Assembly (NCBI GenBank): GCA_964399985.1
Contig: CAYNRY010000003.1
Span: forward strand, 248,001 to 312,000
Reading direction: 5' to 3'
DNA from: Micavibrio_B sp964399985
Lineage (GTDB): Bacteria > Pseudomonadota > Alphaproteobacteria > Micavibrionales > Micavibrionaceae
DNA length: 64,000 bases
Positions within the stretch are counted from its first letter, which is position 1. Every line of letters begins with the position of its first letter. Below are positions 8,243 to 15,172 of the stretch, one piece after another. The notes beneath the pieces are model-generated. The model had not been told where the DNA came from. It saw only the letters and a list, made by a program, of their open reading frames with translations, and searched no databases. The translations under genes were made by a program, and so were the position numbers.

Positions 8243-9049
8243 ATGAAGAAACCGGTTTTGGCGATTGCCTATGATTTCGATGAAACGCTGACGCCGGATT
8301 ATATGCAGCATAATTCGTTCTTGCCGGAATTAGGCTTTACTGATTTCAACGAATTCTGGGCGGCGAACAAGAAATTCGCCCAAGAAAACGACATGGATGA
8401 AATTTTGTCGTATATGGCAATGATGCTGAAGGAAGCTAATTATCGTAACAAGTCAATCAAGCGCGAAGCTTTCATCGATCACGGTCGCGGTATTCAGTTT
8501 TATGACGGTGTCGAAACTTGGTTCGAACGTATAAATGCATATGCCGCCGATCGGGGTGTTGAAATTCAGCACTATGTGATTTCATCGGGCCTTCGCGAAA
8601 TGATCGAGGGAACTTCGATCCGCAAACATTTTACCCATGTATATGCATCAGGCTTTCAGTACAATCGAGACGATGTCGCGGTATGGCCGGCAACAGCTGT
8701 TAATTATACCAACAAGACTCAGCATCTGTTTCGTATCAATAAAGGCATTTTGAATTCATGGGATAATAAATCGGTTAACCCATATATGTCCGAAGATGAA
8801 AGGCCGGTTCCATTTGAGAACATCATTTACATCGGCGATGGCGATACGGATATTCCGGCGATGAAAATGACCAAACATTATAACGGGACGGCGATTGCCG
8901 TTTACGATCCGGCCAAGCCTGAGAAGAAAATTTTATCAGATGAGCGCGTTGCGCAGGATCGGGCGGATCATTCGGTTCCGGCAGATTATCGTGAGGGCGG
9001 AGAGATCGATTTGATTATCAAGGCGAAGATAAATGAAATTATGGATTGA
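8243..9049 (+). CDS. HAD-superfamily phosphatase (phosphoserine phosphatase-like)
   Basis: 268 residues, cytosolic. HAD motif I is YDFDETLTPD with nucleophile D11 and acid/base D13; motif II is YVISSG (111-116); motif IV is IGDGDTDIPAMK (GDGDTD 198-203). The helical cap after motif I fits a C1 cap as in SerB-like enzymes. The substrate cannot be read from the sequence. The gene overlaps the next one by 17 bases, so the two are translationally coupled. Confidence 0.88.
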   Translation: MKKPVLAIAYDFDETLTPDYMQHNSFLPELGFTDFNEFWAANKKFAQENDMDEILSYMAMMLKEANYRNKSIKREAFIDHGRGIQFYDGVETWFERINAYAADRGVEIQHYVISSGLREMIEGTSIRKHFTHVYASGFQYNRDDVAVWPATAVNYTNKTQHLFRINKGILNSWDNKSVNPYMSEDERPVPFENIIYIGDGDTDIPAMKMTKHYNGTAIAVYDPAKPEKKILSDERVAQDRADHSVPADYREGGEIDLIIKAKINEIMD

Positions 9050-9488
9050 TGCGGATGCTTGTCCGAAGGTAATCAAGGAAGTGCTATACCGCGCGGCGGA
9101 GCGCGTGAAGATTGAAACTATTTTAGTGGCCAATAGTTATCTGAATATTCCGCATTCTCCTTTTATACAAGTTTTGCAAGTAGCGGATGGCTTTGATATT
9201 GCCGACGACAAGATTGTCGAATTATGCGAGGCAGGTGATTTGGTGATCACGGCGGATATACCGCTCGCAGCTCGAGTGATCGAGAAAGGCGCATTGGCTT
9301 TGAATCCTCGAGGGCAGCTCTATGACGCCAATAACATTGGGCCTATTTTGTCGACGCGTAATTTCATGCATTCCATGAGAAGCTCGATGAGCGAGGGGCA
9401 GGACGGCCCTGCAGCGTTTACCAATAAAGACAGAGAGCTATTTTCCAACGCGCTGGATAAATTTCTGACGCGGCAAAATAGAAATTAA
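9033..9488 (+). CDS. YaiI/YqxD-family protein (UPF0178, DUF188)
   Basis: 151 residues, full length for the family. Conserved blocks: WIDADACPKVIKEVL at the N-terminus, GDLVITADIPLAARVIEKGALALNPRG in the middle, and FTNKDRELFSNALDKFL at the C-terminus. The fold is PIN-like with acidic residues (D6, D8), so nuclease activity has been suggested, but the biochemical role is unknown. Coupled to the HAD phosphatase gene by a 17-base overlap. Confidence 0.92.
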   Translation: MKLWIDADACPKVIKEVLYRAAERVKIETILVANSYLNIPHSPFIQVLQVADGFDIADDKIVELCEAGDLVITADIPLAARVIEKGALALNPRGQLYDANNIGPILSTRNFMHSMRSSMSEGQDGPAAFTNKDRELFSNALDKFLTRQNRN

Positions 9489-9538
9489 CATAATATTATG
9501 AATTTTTCTTTATCTTTGACATAAAGAGGGAAAAGGTC

Positions 9539-9958
9539 ATGCCGTCCATATATAGTAAAAATTATACCAATCCTCAACTGATGGGATTTGCTTCTACTAA
9601 AGTTGATGGTGAAAATAAGCTGGTTGGCGCATATCAAGTAGATTCTCCGCAAGGAAAGCGTCTTGCTTTTTTCGACGAAAAAAACATGCAGGGGATGGCA
9701 AAGCAAAGTCCTGAATGGGAGAAAGAGGCTGATTTATTTGACTATACAAACAGGCCTGATGTTCTCAATCCTGATGCAAGCGGACAAAAGCTTCCAACGA
9801 TAGCTGAAGCATCTAAAATTTTTAACGTAGAGGGCGGAGGATATCCCGATTATGGTGGTATAACGCCTCGCACTGACACGATGGCCGGAGCTGCCGTGCC
9901 AAAGGCTGATACAAAGTTGGCCATGAGTGAGCCATCGCCTGCACCATTGGGACCTTGA
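9539..9958 (+). CDS. Hypothetical protein, 139 aa
   Basis: Not recognised. Hydrophilic, no signal peptide or membrane helix, rich in Gly/Pro/Asp toward the C-terminus (PAPLGP end), so partly disordered. Starts 50 bases after the YaiI-like gene, preceded by AGAGGGAAAAGGTC as a ribosome site. It ends 34 bases before the convergent small membrane protein gene. Confidence 0.6.
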   Translation: MPSIYSKNYTNPQLMGFASTKVDGENKLVGAYQVDSPQGKRLAFFDEKNMQGMAKQSPEWEKEADLFDYTNRPDVLNPDASGQKLPTIAEASKIFNVEGGGYPDYGGITPRTDTMAGAAVPKADTKLAMSEPSPAPLGP

Positions 9959-9992
9959 TAGAAAGAGATATCTATTCGAAGACTGTTTAGTT

Positions 9993-10265
9993 TCAGGATT
10001 TTTCTTTAAGAGAAAATTTTACAATTCTGGCGATTGTCTCCGCCAATAATACAGGCGCGATTGTGCATACAATGAGAATACCAACAAACGGGATTTGTAT
10101 TTTAAGGTCAGAGCCGAAGAAATCTGGTAAGATGCCAAAAATCAAAATAAGGCCTGACAAGAAAATCATGCTTGCTATAAGCCATATATTTTTTCGCCAT
10201 TTTTTATTTTTCAGTAGCCCGATTAGATGAAAGGCGAATAATAATAGCGCGGGTAAGAGCAGCAT
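9993..10265 (-). CDS. Small three-segment membrane protein, paralogue of 6512-6772
   Basis: 90 residues with three predicted membrane helices (about 1-18, 28-48 and 56-75) and a basic tail. Its ATG overlaps the flhG stop (TAATG), so it is translated together with flhG. Opening LLLFAFHLIGLLKNKKWRK and ending APVLLAET align with the protein at 6512-6772. Family not recognised. The tight coupling to flhG suggests a role linked to the flagellar pole or membrane, but this is inference. Confidence 0.75.
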   Translation of the reverse strand: MLLLPALLLFAFHLIGLLKNKKWRKNIWLIASMIFLSGLILIFGILPDFFGSDLKIQIPFVGILIVCTIAPVLLAETIARIVKFSLKEKS

Positions 10266-11116
10266 TATCTTCTCGCCGCTTTTTGCATCTCGCGTGCTTC
10301 TTCCTGCATTTCGCGGTAAGCGACTCTGGCGATTTTTTCGACATCGGTTGCAGCTTCCGTATTCGGAGAGCGGGTGAGGAGCGGTGTCTGATGGCGAATG
10401 GTTTCGCGGACTCGCGGATCGGAGCGAACCATGCCAGCGAGCGGCGGCGACATGCGCAAGAAGTTTTCACAAGCTTTCAAAAGTGTCTTGTATGTTTTCT
10501 CGCCTTCGGATGCGCTTTGCGCCTGATTGACGACGATAGATACATTTTTCGACATGCCGGCGGCGCTGCCAAGTTTGATAAATGCATAAGCATCTGTCAG
10601 AGAAGTTGGCTCTTCGGTTGAGACCAAAAGAGTGCGCGTTGCCATGGCAGAGAACATGCGGACCGTACGGTCAACGCCAGCGCCTAGATCGATCACGACT
10701 ACATCGTATTTTTCGGATACTTCCAAAAGCTGATCGCGAAGCATAGCAAGGCGCTGGGATGGCAGCGCAGACAAGGATGCCTGACCGGAACGGCCCGCGA
10801 TGATGTCAAAACCGCCATCTTCATAAGGCTGGATGACTTTATCGAGCGACAAGCGCCCACGAATGACATCGTTTAAATCACGTTTCGGCATTAAACCTAG
10901 TTGAACGTCCACATTGGCAAGGCCTAGATCTCCGTCGAAGAGGAGAACGCGTTTGCCCATGCGGGTCAAAGCCTGTGTCAGCGTGATCGAGAAGAACGTC
11001 TTGCCAACGCCGCCTTTACCGGAGGCGACCGCTATGATGTTCGTGCCCCGGCGGAAAGATGGCGATAGAGGGTTATCGATGGAGGCGTCTATCGCCACAG
11101 TGTTCTGTTCGCTCAT
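10265..11116 (-). CDS. flhG: MinD-like ATPase FlhG (flagellar number regulator)
   Basis: 283 residues. A MinD/ParA-type ATPase that works with FlhF to set flagellar number and place. Deviant Walker A SGKGGVGKT at 32-40, then LLFDGDLGLANVDVQLGL and the Walker B-like VVIDLGAGVD. About 25 residues precede the core, as in FlhG. The C-terminus is amphipathic and basic (REMQEEAREMQKAARR), a possible membrane-targeting sequence. Lies seven bases after flhF, the standard order. Confidence 0.93.
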   Translation of the reverse strand: MSEQNTVAIDASIDNPLSPSFRRGTNIIAVASGKGGVGKTFFSITLTQALTRMGKRVLLFDGDLGLANVDVQLGLMPKRDLNDVIRGRLSLDKVIQPYEDGGFDIIAGRSGQASLSALPSQRLAMLRDQLLEVSEKYDVVVIDLGAGVDRTVRMFSAMATRTLLVSTEEPTSLTDAYAFIKLGSAAGMSKNVSIVVNQAQSASEGEKTYKTLLKACENFLRMSPPLAGMVRSDPRVRETIRHQTPLLTRSPNTEAATDVEKIARVAYREMQEEAREMQKAARR

Positions 11117-11123
11117 TGTTTTC

Positions 11124-12161
11124 TCATCCCGTTCTGCGCGTTCTGCGCTTAGTTGAAGTGTTTTTTGCTTGTTCAGAAATAGTTGAAACTGTTTTATTCG
11201 GCATAAAATAATTCGCCAGAATTCTTGGTGTCAAAGGCGTCAAGCCGTCGGCAACTTGGCTCGCGATACCAGCATCTGCAAAAGAGAGGCCACCTTGATG
11301 GGCGGCAGAAATCAGTCCGCCGAGGCGGCGTGCCATATCGAGGCGTGTCGGGATTAGGCGGCGTGCGCCAAGGGCAGAGAAAACGCGGGCAATTTCGCCG
11401 GATTCGCTTGAATCCATCGCGGCGGGAAGAACAAGGACAGGCTCGATATCCCCGGCGGCAATTAATTGTGCCAGAAGCGTCATGTCTTCGCGGTCAAACG
11501 GATTAAGACCTGCGGTGTCGATCAATATCTGATCGGCTTTCAATCCATCGAGAGCGGCTGTTAATTCTTTCGCATTGCGTGCGCGTTTGAGATCGATCTG
11601 CAGTAATTTCGTGAAGGCCTGCAATTGTTCGAGGCCGCCTGCACGGGATGTATCTGTCGTAATAATTGCGACGTTCAAATCTTCCATTACACAGCGCGTC
11701 GCTTGCTTGACAAGGCTGAGCGTTTTACCGGCGCCCGGCGGGCCGACAAACATCAAAGCTTTTTTATAGGCTTTTTGCGGGAGAGGCGTAAAACTGAACA
11801 ATGTATCGAACGCACCGACAAGCGCGACATGCGGTTCTTCAACGCCCATAACGGAGGCACAGGAAACGATCTGGTCCATCACTTCTTCGGAAACGACATG
11901 TTTCAACATGACATCGATCAAAGCTTCGGCGAGATTATCATCATCTAATTCCTCATCGTCGTATTGCAGCCAGTCGTCAGCAGTCGCGCCTTTGTTTAAG
12001 TCAAAAGCGATCTTTTCATCTTCGACAGCTGCTGTGACGCGTACGCTTTTTCCGCCCTGTTCTTCACGGGTCGCAATGATTATTGCATCCTCGCCTAGGG
12101 CCTCACGTACAAGCTGCATAGCCTCTGCCATTGTTTTTGCATAAAACGACTTTAGTCGCAT
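11124..12161 (-). CDS. flhF: SRP-type GTPase FlhF (flagellar placement)
   Basis: 345 residues. Signal-recognition-particle GTPase that marks the site of polar flagellum assembly. N-terminal block MRLKSFYAKTMAEAMQLVREALG is typical, followed by an acidic linker. G1 is GPPGAGKT at 140-147, then DTSRAGGLEQL at 170-180 and LIDTAGLNPFD for G3. The N-terminal basic domain is shorter than in Vibrio. Together with flhG it suggests a polar flagellum. Confidence 0.93.
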   Translation of the reverse strand: MRLKSFYAKTMAEAMQLVREALGEDAIIIATREEQGGKSVRVTAAVEDEKIAFDLNKGATADDWLQYDDEELDDDNLAEALIDVMLKHVVSEEVMDQIVSCASVMGVEEPHVALVGAFDTLFSFTPLPQKAYKKALMFVGPPGAGKTLSLVKQATRCVMEDLNVAIITTDTSRAGGLEQLQAFTKLLQIDLKRARNAKELTAALDGLKADQILIDTAGLNPFDREDMTLLAQLIAAGDIEPVLVLPAAMDSSESGEIARVFSALGARRLIPTRLDMARRLGGLISAAHQGGLSFADAGIASQVADGLTPLTPRILANYFMPNKTVSTISEQAKNTSTKRRTRRTG

Positions 12162-12269
12162 GGTGAATAACCGGAACTCGATTCGCTATAAATATACATG
12201 AGAGATTCCAGCCTGACACGCGAAATCTTAACGAAAAGTTAAGATACGACAAGTTGTGTTAATTATGAC

Positions 12270-13052
12270 TCAGATTTGGCCTATGACGCCAATATATTTG
12301 CCGTCGTAGCGAATGACTTGCCATGGTTTGCCTTTGTGCTGGGCGAGCAGATCGTGAAAATGGCAGTTGTCCTGAATATCGTCCATGATAATCAGCGCAT
12401 TTGGCGCGAGGCGCGGGGTGACGAGGCGCATGGCGCGACTGCGGCCTTTGTAGGATTTATCGGAATCATAATGGAAGATATCGATGCGGCTGGCGCGAGC
12501 CAAGATGACGGGCAGGTTTGAATCGTCCCCTTCAAGCAGCAGCGACCAGCGCTCTTTTAAATTCTTATCGACGACCACGCCGACATATTGCTCCGGATTC
12601 TTCAGACGGAAATAAGGGAAGTCCGAGGAATAGAGATGGCCTTTGCCGTTTTTCTCTAAGGCGGACAGAAACGTCGCCGAGGAAAAACCGGCGGCAACAC
12701 CTGTCTCGACAACGACCATTGGCTGGCGAAGACGTGTGATCAGATAGAGAAACGGTACGCCGCCGCCGCCGCCGAGATCGTGCGGAATTTTTGAAAGAAC
12801 GGCATCTGCCGTGACCGAAAGATGCTCAGTGAATTGTTTGGCTTCCGACACCATCGTTGTATCGAATCGTTGCAGATGGGCATCCATATCGATGGCGTTG
12901 GCTTCCAGCCATTTTTTATAGTCGGCGTCCGATAGCGAGCCTTTTTGGTCCATAAAACGGCGGCCCAGCTTGGTAGCCATGACGGCGGCCTTGGATGGAT
13001 CCAAAGCGGATTGAACGATATTTTGAAGAGATTTTAATGATGCCTGTGCCAT
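12270..13052 (-). CDS. Class I SAM-dependent methyltransferase (CmcI/macrocin-O-methyltransferase-like)
   Basis: About 260 residues. Motif I VVVETGVAAGFSSATFL binds SAM, preceded by GGGGGVPFLY; an acidic loop (ASRIDIFHYDSDKSY) follows, as does ALIIMDDIQDN, matching the metal-dependent Methyltransf_24 type. The frame begins two codons earlier with GTG; the ATG at 13052 is preferred. Located between flhF and the zinc peptidase gene, so flagellin or glycan modification is conceivable, but no evidence fixes the substrate. Confidence 0.8.
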   Translation of the reverse strand: MAQASLKSLQNIVQSALDPSKAAVMATKLGRRFMDQKGSLSDADYKKWLEANAIDMDAHLQRFDTTMVSEAKQFTEHLSVTADAVLSKIPHDLGGGGGVPFLYLITRLRQPMVVVETGVAAGFSSATFLSALEKNGKGHLYSSDFPYFRLKNPEQYVGVVVDKNLKERWSLLLEGDDSNLPVILARASRIDIFHYDSDKSYKGRSRAMRLVTPRLAPNALIIMDDIQDNCHFHDLLAQHKGKPWQVIRYDGKYIGVIGQI

Positions 13053-13093
13053 AAGCACAAGTTTCTATCGGATGAGCAGGGTTTTGGCAAATT

Positions 13094-14089
13094 TTATGCG
13101 GCGAGAGCTGGTGAGGGCTGGGGATATGTCAGTTGGCGCCCAAGAGTAGCCTGATTGTAATGATTTTGGCGACGATCCCTCATATTGTTTATCAAACTCA
13201 TTCTGGCTACGGGGTCTGCCATCAGAAAAGCGAAAATGTCTTTCTCAAAATCCAGAACTTCCTGCTCGCAAGGATTGCTTTCATACATCTTATAGGAAAT
13301 GCCGGGCATGCTTGAGCGAAGATAATATTCTATATTTCGAGGAGAATCCTTTCCATGCCATTCACTGTAAGTGCTTATGTCCATGATAATAGCGACGTCT
13401 CTCATATTAGAATTACTTAAAAAGATATCGTCATCGATCATGGCATTTTGATGCGTGTGGATACCCTCATGCAAGACTGAAGTCATAAAAGTTTCATATC
13501 GCCCGCGGAAAGTAGGAATAACCGTGGCGTTCGGCGAGGGCATAAAAGTATTTATATTGATCACTTTGTTCACGCGATCATGGCCTGCACAAAGAATAGT
13601 AGGCAAACCATCTACTAAATAAGGGCCTTCTGCAAAGGTCTTTATTTCTTCGGATTCAAATCCATAAATTTGCGCTTGCAGCATATGGATTTTCTTTGTG
13701 GCATCAATTTTATCTGTGTCACTTAGAATATTATCACGCCATGCTTGCCCGATATTTGAAAGGGCAGGATTTGTATCAATGGCAAGCAGGAGTTCAATTC
13801 TTTTACCCAATTCCCAAAAACGATATTCATGATTGGACTGAGGTTTATATGCTTCGTAAAGCTTGATAAGAATTTCAGGATCAGGTTTTGATTTTTGAAG
13901 GCCTAAAAGAGTTTCTGCGATTTGATGTGTTGTGTAGTTTTCAAAGAGATCGGGATTTCTGTCGAGCTGATCTTTCAAGCGAGCCTGAAAAGCCAATCCT
14001 GAGTTCTCGGTGACATCAACTAAAGCTACGTTATCCCAATCAGTAACTAAACCACTCAAATTCTTTTCGTCCCTGTTAGAATTCACCAT
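13094..14089 (-). CDS. Putative zinc metallopeptidase with HEGIH motif
   Basis: 331 residues, no signal peptide. Residues 207-211 are HEGIH, a full HExxH zinc site, and residues 272-281 (NPCEQEVLDF) fit the downstream N-P-x-E-x-E motif that supplies the third ligand in gluzincins (E275 or E277). The family is not recognised. The gene is AT-rich compared with flhF. It could be a host-directed or toxin-like protease, or inactive; neither is shown. A structured non-coding element lies just upstream of its start. Confidence 0.6.
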   Translation of the reverse strand: MVNSNRDEKNLSGLVTDWDNVALVDVTENSGLAFQARLKDQLDRNPDLFENYTTHQIAETLLGLQKSKPDPEILIKLYEAYKPQSNHEYRFWELGKRIELLLAIDTNPALSNIGQAWRDNILSDTDKIDATKKIHMLQAQIYGFESEEIKTFAEGPYLVDGLPTILCAGHDRVNKVININTFMPSPNATVIPTFRGRYETFMTSVLHEGIHTHQNAMIDDDIFLSNSNMRDVAIIMDISTYSEWHGKDSPRNIEYYLRSSMPGISYKMYESNPCEQEVLDFEKDIFAFLMADPVARMSLINNMRDRRQNHYNQATLGRQLTYPQPSPALAA

Positions 14090-14162
14090 GCTTCAAGCGC
14101 ATGGCTGTTATGATTCGTTCCAGAATATCAGAAAATACTTATATCGATGATAGGCAGAATGT

Positions 14163-14204
14163 GATGCGGCGCGGGATATGAACGATGCGGCGCGGGATAT
14201 GAAC
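14163..14204. repeat. Tandem 21-bp direct repeat, two copies
   Basis: Two perfect copies of a 21-mer beginning GATGCGGCGCGGGATAT occupy 14163-14183 and 14184-14204, just upstream of the structured RNA-like element. The GC content is above that of the flanks. It is not part of a gene. Confidence 0.95.
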
Positions 14205-14225
14205 AATGATTTCGTCATTATAAGA

Positions 14226-14512
14226 ATCAATGACTTAAGGGGTAGTCTCTCAGTTTGCTCGTATCGTTTAATAGGCATTACAATTTCCTTCGTAGCCTTA
14301 GCAAAGAAGAATGTGTGATGCTCTTTCTTAACTTTTGTCTATTTCGTTTGTCATTCTGACTACTTCGTTCGTCGATTTGAAGGGATAGGGTATGTTTATC
14401 CCTCTCGCTTACGAAGTGAGGAAGAGCGATTACAGGAGAGGGAGTAAAAGGCGGTCCCCGCCGTGCACCTTGGGGATGGCCGAAAGACGGCGTGGCTTTT
14501 CAGGATGAAGCC
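14226..14512 (+). ncRNA. Structured non-coding element, copy A (unknown family)
   Basis: No ORF. Shares ordered blocks with 38654-38979: 5' CAATGACTTAAGGGG, AGTCTCT, AGTTTGCTCGT; middle TTAACTT, ATTCT(G/A)ACTAC; 3' TCCCCGCCG and CTTGGGGATGGCCGAAAG followed by ACGGCGTG. Possible helices: AGGGATA 14381-14387 with TATCCCT 14397-14403; CCCTCTC 14400-14406 with GAGAGGG 14436-14442 (competing); TCCCC 14455-14459 with GGGGA 14472-14476; GCCG 14479-14482 with CGGC 14488-14491 around AAAGA; a last stem GGCTT/AAGCC. A G-T pair in the CTCGCTT/AAGTGAG stem favours the plus strand as RNA. Could also be a mobile palindromic element. Confidence 0.6.
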
Positions 14513-14562
14513 TAACGATAGAAGCATGACATATTTAAAAGAAATTTCAATGAAAACAGCTA

Positions 14563-14985
14563 CTACGAAGTAGGACGTTCGCCTAAATCCTGAGCGAAGC
14601 GAAGAAGATAGCCGTCAGGGTCTTGTACTAGAAACTGGCGATTGCCTAATTGCTTGTCTTCAGCCCTATACCATTTTTCTTCAATTTCCATGAAGAGAGA
14701 CAATCCGGCGGCTTTAATACGCTTTGCCAAAGCTTCTGCATTATCCGTGTCGATCTGAATATTTATACCGCGCCCGTAAGGTTTCTGCATTTCTCCAGTT
14801 TCCCAGCGCGATCCGCTTTCGGGCATCTGGTCAATCATCAATTGCGAGCCTTGATAGTCCAGCATCGCAAAACCTTCTTCGACGCGATCATAGAGGATTT
14901 TGAAGCCTAAGATATCTACATAGAATTTACGGCTGGATTCATAATCAGAAACGCAGATTTCGGGGATGAGGGAATGGAGTTTCAT
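14563..14985 (-). CDS. VOC (glyoxalase/bleomycin resistance-like) protein
   Basis: 140 residues from ATG 14985 (MKLHSLIPEICVSDYE); the frame begins five codons earlier. Two beta-alpha-beta-beta-beta halves: PEICVSDYESSRKFYVDILGF at the N-terminus and GINIQIDTDNAEALAKRIKAAG then LVQDPDGYLLRFAQDLGERP at the C-terminus. Possible metal ligand residue near the N-terminus is not the usual His, so the metal site may be incomplete. Role unknown; this superfamily includes resistance proteins and dioxygenases. Confidence 0.85.
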   Translation of the reverse strand: MKLHSLIPEICVSDYESSRKFYVDILGFKILYDRVEEGFAMLDYQGSQLMIDQMPESGSRWETGEMQKPYGRGINIQIDTDNAEALAKRIKAAGLSLFMEIEEKWYRAEDKQLGNRQFLVQDPDGYLLRFAQDLGERPTS

Positions 14986-15004
14986 GCGACCAGCATACAC
15001 ATAT

Positions 15005-15162
15005 CGTCATCCCGACGAAAGTCGGGATCCAGAGACATCCGGACTATCTGGATTCCGGCTTCCGCCGGAATGACGAGAGAATTTTAACGCGAAGGTCCGA
15101 AGGAGCGAAGATTTCTTTGCTGTGTTTTAAAAAGGTGAGATCCCTGCTTTCGCAGGGATGAC
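15005..15162. repeat. Cluster of palindromic repeats before the flhA 3' end
   Basis: Hairpin CGTCATCCCGAC...GTCGGGATCC (15005-15030) pairs over distance with GGATTCCGGC...GCCGGAATGACG (15050-15075). A third hairpin, GATCCCTG...CAGGGATGAC, ends at 15162. Between them, 15086-15110 has GCGAAGGTCCGAAGGAGCGA, similar to the hairpin insert of the structured element at 38714. The cluster lies between the VOC gene start and flhA stop and could terminate flhA. Confidence 0.8.
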
Positions 15163-15172
15163 AATAAAGGGA

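Noticed and set aside
14226..14512. Assignment of the structured element to HEARO/OMEGA RNA
   Set aside because: Only a GGCCGAAAGAC hairpin is shared from memory, the position within the element differs, and no IscB/HNH gene is present; kept as an open question.
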